Part shown: piece by piece, positions 55,855 to 64,000 of the stretch
Position numbering within the stretch: the first letter of the stretch is position 1
Layout of the letters: each line of letters begins with the position of its first letter
From: Phyllostachys edulis
Taxonomy: Eukaryota > Streptophyta > Magnoliopsida > Poales > Poaceae
Direction: 5' to 3'
NCBI GenBank assembly: GCA_036346405.1
Contig: CM070548.1
Span: 64,132,877 to 64,196,876, forward strand
DNA length: 64,000 nt
Position numbers and translations under genes: made by a program
The notes under the pieces: model-generated
Told to the model about the DNA's origin: nothing
The model's database searches: none
Seen by the model: only the letters and a program-made list of their open reading frames with translations

Positions 55855-57616
55855 GATTATTTTTTAGATAATGGAAGAGAAAAAACTCTCCCGGCCTCTG
55901 CATCAAGGATACACATAACCCATTTTATTACAAAGTTTAAAACACCAAAGTAACCAAAGCTAGAGAAAGGGGCTTAAAGCCTTACAAGCAAACGACGATA
56001 TTGAAACTTAAACTCAATCATTACAAATCTTGTGATTATACTACCACCCATGAATGCTTAAAATTTGCTTCGCCACTACCTCCAGCTTTTCGCTTCTGGC
56101 TAACAGAGACTCCTTCTGAGCCGGTTTTTGTAGATTTGCCCAAGCTCTCAGCCAGTACACACACAAAAAGATGACCTGCAAGGGATTTGTGACAATCTTC
56201 TTGTCAAAAATAACTTCATTCCGATATAACCAAATAAACTAACATAAGGCACTAGCTCCCACTAGGAGTTGTGACTTTAGAATTTTGGGAATACCAGCTA
56301 ACCAATTACCAAACATGTTTGCTATATACATAGGAGGAGATAAATTAAATGCACATTGAACAGCCCACCATGCAAGATAGGCAAAGTGACATTCAATAAA
56401 AAGATATTGAATTGTTTCATTATTAATACAAAAACAACACTTTTTGCTTCCCCTCCAATTCCTTTTGATCAGATTATCTTTAGTTAAAACTACCCCTCTT
56501 TTGAGATACCAAAGGAATATTTTCACTTTTAATGGAATTTTAATTGTCCAAAAAAAATTCCTAATTGGGACTTGAGACCTGCTAATTAGTGCTACATAGA
56601 AAGACTGTACTGAAAAAAGTCTAGACTTATTCCACTTAAAAACAAATTTTTGAGAGATCAAGTGTAAATTAGAAATTCTCAAAATTAAATCATTCCAGGC
56701 ATGTAACTTAGTCCCAAAAATAGGTCTACGAAAAGAAATATTTAAAGGAGCCGTTCTCAAAATATTCCCCACCGTATCATCCTTTCTTCTTACCACATTA
56801 TAAAGGATTGGATATTGACTTTTCAATGAAGAGTCTCCTAACCAAATATCCTTCCAAAACCTTGTTTGCATTCCATTTTTAATATGGAATGAACCAAAGC
56901 AAAAAAATTGGTCTTTTATTTTCATTGGACCTGACCAGAAATGGGAAGTTCCAGGCTTATTAACCATCCGTAAGAGACATTTCTCCCCTAAATATTTTCT
57001 GTTTAACATAGCTTGCCAAACTCCTTCTTCGTTAAGCAACTTAAATAACCATTTTTCGAGTAAACTTTTGTTTTTTTATGTCCAAGCTCTGAACGCCTAG
57101 ACCGCCCTGCTCTTTAGGCAAACACACTAAACTCCATTTAGCAAGCCTATATTTCCGTTTATGATTATCACTCTGCCAGTAAAATCGAGAGCGATAAAAA
57201 TCTAATCTTTTCATAACCTCCCTAGGAATCTCAAAAAAAGATAACATAAACATTGACAGACTACTAAGTACCGAGTTAATAAGTACTAATCGTCCACTAA
57301 CAGACATATTTTTTCCTTTCCAACTGCTCAACTTCTTTTCAATTCTATCCTCAACCCCTTTCCAACCACAATTCCTTAGTTTTCTAAAGTGAATTGGAAT
57401 ACTTAAATACCTAAAAGGAAAGACACCTACTTCACAACCAAATAATTGAGTATACTGTGCTTCCACCTCTTTAGCTTTACCAAAACAAAAAATCTCGCTC
57501 TTATGGAAATTAATCTTTAAACCTGATAATTGTTCAAAGACACAAAGAATTAGCTTGAGATTTTTTGCTTCTTCTAAATCATTATTTAAGAAGAGGATAG
57601 TGTCATCAGCGTATCA
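55855..57616 (-). mobile_element. LINE (non-LTR retrotransposon), 5'-truncated
   Basis: Minus strand. Reverse transcriptase begins at ADDTILFLNN (about 57613), just at the catalytic YADD box with its Tyr cut off. It continues through CVFEQLSGLKINFHKSEIF to the frame 57466-57041 (FPFRYLSIPIHFRKL, SSWKGKNMSVSGRLVLI). The frame 57039-56239 carries the zf-RVT region (WSGPMKIKDQFF, CCFCINNETIQYLFIECHFAYLAW). Two frames are separated by a stop/frameshift near 57040. The 3' UTR ends in GGCCGGGAGAGTTTTTTCTC on the minus strand near 55860-55895, followed by an A-rich tail. 5' truncation is the usual outcome of LINE insertion. Confidence 0.85.
56239..57613 (-). pseudogene. LINE ORF2 C-terminal part (reverse transcriptase end and zf-RVT)
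   Basis: Coding part of the element at 55855-57616. The two frames 57613-57041 and 57039-56239 would form one protein if the break near 57040 were absent. The final domain has the CxxC...H...C spacing of zinc-binding reverse transcriptase tails (CCFC, ECHFAYLAW). The catalytic half of ORF2 and the endonuclease are absent. Confidence 0.8.
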
Positions 57617-59556
57617 TCAACACTTTTGAATATTTCTTGCTCAGTGTAGCACACGATCAAGTCATTGAGCCATTTATCGGAGACTTTGTTGCGCAAGTCT
57701 GTCTTGATAATTTTCATTGTCAAAAAGATTTTTTTCAATTGACGCCATTGCCACAAGAAGAATCAATGTTAGCTCAGTTAGGTGATAGACCAATACGAAT
57801 ATTTTGTCTTTTGCAGTTTCAACCATCTTTTCGACGAGCCTTGCAAGGCCACGACATCCACATAATTCTACACTTCTCCTAACATCGAGAATGTAGTTTT
57901 GAAGTTAAGTTCTTAACAATGTATGGTCACTTATGGTGAAATCTGAAGGGATACGGATAGGCTACATTAGCTGGCAATTCAAAATTTCTACTGCGTAAAC
58001 CAGAAAGCCAAGTAAATAGAAGATCATAGATCGTTACTACTAAACGCGCAGTGCAGCGGAAGAAGAGTTGGAGCAGCCTAATCTAACGTAGAGCACGTCA
58101 ATACAGTGGTCATAGTCGATTGTCCAACGTCCCTCGATGGAGATCGTCTCCTCCAGCGACCAATCGCGTTCTTTGTGAAGTCGTGGATTGTCCTTAAGTG
58201 CAACAGCAACCGCAGTAGTGACTCTACGGTATCTACATGTCTAGGGATGGAACACCGTATGTCGGTGTGCTAGCACCAACTCACATGGCAGAGCTCACAA
58301 GAAGATAGCAACTAGGGTTTCAGTGCAGTAACTTTCATTATCTCTATCTCATGTGTCCCAACAGCCTCATGCATCTCCTTATATAGAGTCCATGACGAAT
58401 CCTATCCGAACACTTTTGTTCTAACCCGTTAAGTGTGTGATCCGTTAGGTTCATGCGTAATTGGTCGTGACTCAGAAACCCTTTTCGACCATGAGTCGTT
58501 AGCGGTTCCTAGCAGGACATAACGATTCCCAAATACACACGAATTATATCAGACAAATCTTAATGTAATATGATCTATGAGTAAGTCCTTATCACTTACG
58601 ACCAGCTCGTATTCCTATACGGCTCGTTCATATTTAGTCATGACCAGTTTGTAACTCCTTACGACTAGTTTACGACCAGTTAGTGATCATGTTCGACATG
58701 CTCATGTGTTCTCTCTTTGCATCATGATATTTGGTTGAACTCCAAGTGAGATATTATATCATCCATGGACTGTTCAATACTTTCTCGATCAAGTGACGGA
58801 TAACATCATGTGGTCAAACTCTTCGACCACTAGTGGCATGGCCATGCACTTTCTTTATCCGACCACGTCGAGGGGCCCAGAGATATCTCTCCTGTTATGT
58901 TAGGAGGGACAAATCCCATATCCGACCAGTGACATCTCTCCGTATGTTTCATAGCATACCTGAAAAGCTATCTTTATAACTACCCAGTTACGGAGTAACG
59001 TTTGGCAACCCCAAAGTGTACTATTACATATGTAGAAAACTATGCTGATCTCAAGTCTAAAGATTATACATTATCATTGCTTGAGACCAACTGATGACAC
59101 ATGAAATCATAACAATCTCAATAGTGTCGCAAGGTGGGTCAATCCAATACCATGTTCTCTAACATGTGTTTATATTATTGATTCGATATCCCTATATCCA
59201 TGACCGATGAAACATGGTCATAAATCAATACATGTGCTGGTCGATAAGTCACTAGCGTTCCGACCAGTGACATACGACCAGAGATACATTTAGAATGATA
59301 TCATATAAGTTAAAGAGCTTCACCAACAAGTCACACACTTGTTAATCTTTATAACTGATGATTCATTCAAGAAATAGAATAAAATTTATTCTATAACTCA
59401 TAAACATAGACATGATACAATCATCTCTATGATTGCATCTAGGGCATATCACCAACAAAATCATCAGTATAAATCTCAGCAAGTCGCATAAACTTGTCCA
59501 CATCAAACTTGGAGAATGAGCTCCTTAGATCAAGATAAGACAAACATATCAATAGC
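57617..59556 (-). pseudogene. hAT-type transposase C-terminal part, split by a solo LTR
   Basis: Minus strand, two pieces. Piece 1 (59556-59458) reads LDLRSSFSKFDVDKFMRLAEIY and ends at TDDF. Piece 2 (57943-57617) continues in frame (TISDHTLLRT), then LDVRRSVELCGC, IFVLVYHLTELTLILL (the hAT dimerisation helix), MKIIKTDLRNKVSDKWLNDL and YTEQEIFKS. These are landmarks of TTF-finger/hAT transposase-like proteins. A TAA near 57900 and a frameshift near 57690 break piece 2. The N-terminus is cut by an LTR at 59557 and the C-terminus by the LINE at 57616. Confidence 0.8.
57944..59457 (-). mobile_element. Angela/BARE-type copia solo LTR
   Basis: 1514 bp. On the minus strand it starts TGTTGGTGATATGCCCTAGA, the signature of Angela/BARE/RIRE1-type copia LTRs, and ends CCCTTCA. 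AAATC is repeated at 57939-57943 and 59458-59462. A TATA box (CTATATAAGGAG on the minus strand, about 58376-58387) is present. There is no internal sequence or second LTR, so LTR-LTR recombination has removed the rest. Confidence 0.92.
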
Positions 59557-59771
59557 TGACGAGGATTAAAACCTCTATGTATTAATTTAAAACATAAAAG
59601 ACCATATGTCTTCATTGTCGTAACCCCTAAGGCTAACGACCTCACTGGTCGTAAGGATTCCAGAGGTTACACAATGGGTACCCTGGTCGGACTAGGCTTC
59701 GACTAGGTAGCTGCTCGGAAAAGCTATGAATAGGCACCCTTTACCGTATGATGAATGGAACACGTGCAAAA
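59557..59771 (+). repeat. RIRE2-like LTR, 5' fragment
   Basis: Starts TGACGAGGATTAAAACCTC and follows the LTRs at 8399-9111 and 34026-34738 for about 215 bp. It is cut at 59771 by the Tekay LTR on the minus strand. Confidence 0.8.
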
Positions 59772-62700
59772 TGTCAGGACCCAAAATGCATCTCGGGAAC
59801 CCTCTGTGTTTTCGAACTAGTCCCGATCGATAGCTAGCTCACACAGAAATGATGATGAAATACCATCCATTTATTCGATTTAACTAAAAAGATCTCAAAG
59901 TAACAAATAATAATAATAACTGGACCTTATGGTCAGCGGTTATAACTTGCCATAAGGGGCTAAAGAAACAAATAAAAGCATTGCGGTGGAACAAAATTCT
60001 TCAAATGACCAATCAACATGCCCACGAACAATCAGTGGAGAACGCATCCTAATCAAGAAAACCTTCATAGTCCTCATACGGAAGAACTCTTGGCCACTTG
60101 ATATTCTTCAAGCTGCTGATTTAAACAGAGGGCACAAGCCACGAGTACTTTTGAATGTACTCAGCAAACTGTAGGGAAATATATGCAAATAGTATTCATG
60201 CATGGCTTGACAAGGTTAGCTGTATGGTTCTTTTGCAGAAAGCAGCATTTACGATAAATACAATAAATAGATTGGAATGCGTAGTTGAAAACAATAATTA
60301 AACAATTAAACAATTTCTTTGAAACGACTAGTGAACTTCCCATTCACTTTCCAACCAAACCAAAGATAAGTGAATCCCAATTCACCAATCGACACAACCC
60401 CCAAGTGAATTATCCGTTCACCAAACGAACGTTATATTCATCAAGTGAACTTCCCATCCACACTCCGACTCATTTTAAATAAACTCTATCTCCCGTGTGA
60501 AATCCCTGAGCACGTCCATAACCGCGGACACGGCTATTCGAATAGTTTTATACTCTGCAGAGGTTGTACAACTTTCCCTACATGACACGACTTCTCTAGT
60601 TTGTTTGGCATCCGTCGATACCACTTTGCTCACTACCTTAGGTAAGCGGTCTAGAACGCGTGAAGGCCTTTACAAAGCTCCTTCTTAACCCGATTACGCG
60701 CTAAGGTTTCAACATTGAATGTCTTTATCCGACCAAATAGGGCCCTCTTGCGCCTCCGTGAGAATATGTTTTTCCCATAACTCACGCTTTCCACGACAGA
60801 ACTGAAATCAAGACATTGCTAATTGGTTAGCCAGGTCCGTCCCATACCAGACATGTGGATGTACGGTTAAGGCCTAGTTCAATGGCGCACAAGGTTAAGT
60901 CCTTGACAAGTTACTCGGCGAGACTACCACAAACCCAATCCGTGTTCCATCCACCCCCACTATCCACCAACCACTGCTTGAGCGAAACCATTTTGTTTAA
61001 CCAAGACCCATGACTCACCCGTCATGGTACCCACAATTTTAACAAGAGTGGCTCACCACCACGATTCCATATATCATTAAGTCAAGATTAATCATTATGA
61101 CACATGTGATGATAAACCCATCGTATCTAAAATTTAACTAAGCATTAATACGCTACCCATGTTGGCAATATGAATATGTCCAACTAAAATTACCCATGCT
61201 AAGGTGACAAAGGATTCATGGCATTCAAATAATCAAAGGAGGCATAATAACAATAGGTAATAACTAATCCCAAAACAATTTATATAAAGATAGTATGCAA
61301 TTGTATAAAACAATATACTTTTGAAATCATAGGTTCAATATGATCAAAGGACTACGGCTTGCCTTGGAATAAATCCTGAGATTGATCTTGATCTTGGTAG
61401 ACTCCTCCTTGCTCCAAGCTTCCCGGAGTATCAACGTTTAATCGCAAACAAGCAAATAAACAAAATAAATAAATAACAGAGGCAAGATAAACTCCAAAAA
61501 TTAAATAAAAATATCAAATAGCTAGATCTTGAATTTAGATGAATTTAGGAATTTGAATGGACTCAATCGGAGTTCGGATGCAAAAGATATGGGCTTTGGA
61601 AGATTCACATGAAATGATAGAAACAGAATTTCAGAATTAGAGAATTGTTTCTCTGAAGGAAAAACAATTAATTCAGTCATGCTGACATCATCAATGATTT
61701 TCAGCTGAAAGGTAAATAGGATAATGAAATTGACCAGTGGGGTCCACTGTCAATGGCTTGGTGCATGGTGGACTGGATCCATGGACCTTTTAGATCGGGT
61801 GAGTTTTTGATCTGCCACATGGGCTTTGACAAGGATGCCACATGGACTACCACGCAAGCAAAGAGGCTTAGGTGGCTGCTGAGTTGGAGATGGTGACTTG
61901 GCTCAGGATGAACAGGAAGAAGCAAACGGAAGCGGCCATGGGCGGCTACTGGAGTTTGTCGGCGACGGCAAAGGAGTGGCGCCCAAGGACAACCGAGAGG
62001 AGCACGATTGCGGCGCATCAGCAGGAACACAGGGGAAGGCTCGGAACGATGAAGAAGCTCACCAAATAGCGGATCAACAAGGTGACCGGCGCGTGCAGAT
62101 TCGGGATGATGGCGTCAATGGCGATTCGATGATCCTCGACAGAAGATAGAGGAAGCACGACGAAGGTATCGATGATGCGGTCCCAACGGCGAAGACGGCA
62201 CGGGCGGATATGCACCGACGGCGACGAAATCCGGTGATGAACAAGCTTCGGCGGCCTCGGTTCTTCAACAAAATCCGATGCAACGAGAAGGAGAACGAGG
62301 TTGGGAGTTTAGGGTTTTGGGGGAGGAAGGCCGGGCGAACAAATTGACGCAGTCGGCTCGCTTTAAATAGCATCGGAGGAGGGGATTGAAGAGGGCACGA
62401 CAGCGCTCACGAGTTCAGCTCGGACACGGGAGCAAGACTCTAGGAGGAAGACGATGCTGCGCTGGCCAGTTGGTGGTCCCATTCGGCAGCGACAAGAAAG
62501 AAAGTAAAAGGCGGCAATGGGGGGCTTTAGGCGCACTCCAAAAAAAGCGGCACTTGGTCTGCTTTGCGTGTAAGCGGATGGTCGGGTGACCGTAATTTGG
62601 AAAAGCAATGACGACGGGCAGTCTTGGCGCAAGAAAAAAAACGCGAATGAATAGCCGACGGAAAGAAAGAAAGGAAGCGGCCGGAAAAAGAAATGGTGGG

Positions 62701-63314
62701 CGGCGGTGGCCGGTAGCGCGCAAGAAGAAAGGCGAGGCGGGTGGTGCGGATCACGGTTTCACGCAAGCGCTAGGGAGCAAGGGGAAAAAAAGAAAGGAGC
62801 TGCTCGGCTTGGGCATTCACGCGCACAAAGAGACTGGCCGGCTCAGGCCGCTGGCACTCCCGCGCGAAGGGAAGCTGGAGGCGGACCGGATCGGAGGAAA
62901 AGGCCGAGCGACTGGGCCGGCTAACTGAGGAAATGGGTAGCAGCGCAAAAGGCTTTGGGCCGGAAAGAAAAGAAATAGGAGTTGGGCTGAGAGAATAGGA
63001 AGTGGGTTTGAGCCCGAAACTGATCTGAGATTAATAATTAGTTTTTATTTTTTTTTGAAAATAGCAGAAAAACCAAACAGCAGATAGAAAATAGCAAATG
63101 CACTCGGACAAATTCTAGAAAAATCTAGAAAATACATCCAAGTACATAAAACCCAAATAAAATAATTTTTATAATAGTTTATGTTGATATTATTCACATT
63201 AAATTGTTTTTGAACTCTGAAAATTCCAATTAAGCTTTTAATTTTACGGGAAAATTCAAATGGTTATTTTTCTTCTAAAACTTTTAAAACAGACCAAATT
63301 TTTGGGATGTTACA
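59772..63314 (-). repeat. Tekay-type 3' LTR, 3.54 kb
   Basis: On the minus strand it starts TGTAACATCCC (63314) right after a purine tract and ends GGGTCCTGACA (59772). A TATA-like box (CTATTTAAAGCG) is at about 62356-62367, followed by a GC-rich leader (about 61870-62340). GC-rich sequence also precedes it (62400-62930). The tail shares blocks with the LTRs at 10855 and 20958 (CTTACCTAAGGTAGTGAGC at about 60635 on the minus strand). The many Arg/Pro-rich frames at 61872-62930 are not genes. Confidence 0.82.
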
Positions 63315-63338
63315 AACCTACCCCCCTTAAAAGGAATC
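63315..63338 (-). other. polypurine tract of the minus-strand Tekay element
   Basis: On the minus strand CTTTTAAGGGGGGTAGGTT lies immediately before the LTR start. It serves as second-strand primer and marks 59772-63314 as the 3' LTR. Confidence 0.75.
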
Positions 63339-64000
63339 TCGTCCCGAGATTGGTGACAAAGAATAGGTTACGATCTGAGGTCTAACAAGAGACTTACCCA
63401 AAAGCAGCGTTACGAACTTGTTGGACTTCTTTTGCAGTGACATGATTCAGTCTTCCTCTTGTTGCAGTTGATGGAGTCCTGGTGGCTTGATTTGGAGTCT
63501 GAGGCACTCCTCTTCCTGCTCCTGGCAACGAAGTCCTAGCTGGTGTAGCTCCCAAATTGAAAGGAATTGGTGTCAGACCTTGCTTCTGCGGACACTTGTT
63601 AGCATAGTGACCTGTTTGATGGCAATTGAAACAAGTAACTCCCGCACCATGATTGGGGTTCCTCTGAGGTTGATTATTGTTGCTGTTGTTGACATTGGAA
63701 ATTCCTATGTTCCCTGCATGCGATACTGGTGCTGGGGTTCTGAATCCGGCAGGCGGATTATTGGGACGAGAAGAGGCTGCTGAGCATTGGTCCTAGCTCT
63801 TTGAAGCTGATGCTGTTGAACTCCATGTTGTATCATCTTCCTTTTGCGAGATTCGTCTAACTCGCGACGAGAATCCTCTATGAGTACTGCTTTATCCACC
63901 ATATGTTGAGAATCCACATAATCATTTCCAACAAATTGCACTTTCAAAATAGGGTTGAGTCCACACTTAAATCGCTTCTGACGTGCGCTATCTGTAGCAA
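63339..64000 (-). pseudogene. Tekay-type gag joined to the pol 3' end (internal deletion)
   Basis: Minus strand. Gag reads CGLNPILKVQFVGNDY, HMVDKAVLIEDSRRELDESR, then a Gln-rich tract. After a frameshift near 63705 the zinc knuckle CFNCHQTGHYANKCPQ (about 63641-63594) leads into TPIPFNLGATPARTSLPG and GRLNHVTAKEVQQVRNAA, where protease should begin. Within about 40 bp the sequence becomes the pol terminus (NLGTRF-like, about 63360-63335) and purine tract. Protease, reverse transcriptase, RNase H and integrase (over 3 kb) are therefore missing. The N-terminal gag lies beyond 64000. Confidence 0.8.

Noticed and set aside
57637..57882. Plus-strand open frame of 81 codons
   Set aside because: It is the antisense shadow of the hAT dimerisation domain on the minus strand.
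61872..62930. Arg/Lys- and Pro-rich ORFs on both strands as genes
   Set aside because: Same reason: GC-rich part of the 3.5-kb Tekay LTR, no domains.

Overview
The window is plant nuclear DNA from a grass (Poaceae). The evidence is the density and type of transposable elements: Tekay-type Ty3 elements with very long LTRs and an extra orf0, a Tat/RIRE2-like Ty3 element with an antisense gene, an Angela/BARE-type copia LTR, a CACTA mini-element with grass-type ACAGACGGTT repeats, Mutator-like and Stowaway-like elements, and a LINE. A rice-like genome fits, but I cannot name a species. Almost every coding segment is a broken transposon gene. The only intact-looking non-transposon gene is a tRNA-Lys (52126-52198). 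The only host protein gene trace is the 3' end of an APO-family gene on the minus strand (about 55062-55690).

Layout. 1-7190: Ty1/copia element cut by the window edge (integrase, reverse transcriptase and RNase H remnants, long spacer, 3' LTR). 7191-8398, 34739-34999 and 45815-47350: pieces of one unclassified transposon that become continuous when two later insertions are removed. It carries two GRF zinc-finger pseudogenes, a degenerate 37-bp tandem array and GTCGCCATT/AATGGCGAC palindromes near both ends. 8399-34738: a minus-strand RIRE2-like element, proven by CGCAC target-site copies. It has lost gag-pol and its primer site and is packed with about 22 kb of nested elements: Tekay fragments, a 5.58-kb LTR-like insertion with CGCCG target-site copies that splits an orf0, a 5'-truncated copia LTR and a CACTA transposase fragment. 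35000-45809: a second RIRE2-like element with both LTRs and GATGT target-site copies. It has gag, protease, reverse transcriptase and RNase H remnants, no integrase core, and an antisense multi-exon gene with its own TATA box.

47821-51197: Mutator-like, Pack-MULE-type element with an exact 9-bp target duplication. 52126-52198: tRNA-Lys(UUU). 52279-52527: Stowaway-like MITE. 52628-54617: GC-rich element with long imperfect inverted repeats, itself hit by a 763-bp CACTA mini-element. 55062-55690: APO gene 3' exon. 55855-57616: LINE 3' half. 57617-59556: hAT transposase fragment split cleanly by an Angela-type solo LTR. 59557-59771: RIRE2-like LTR piece. 59772-64000: minus-strand Tekay element with a 3.5-kb LTR and a gag joined almost directly to the 3' end of pol.

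The genes do not form a pathway. The window is a stratified record of insertion, deletion and LTR-LTR recombination. Matching target-site duplications found by eye let six insertions be ordered with good confidence.
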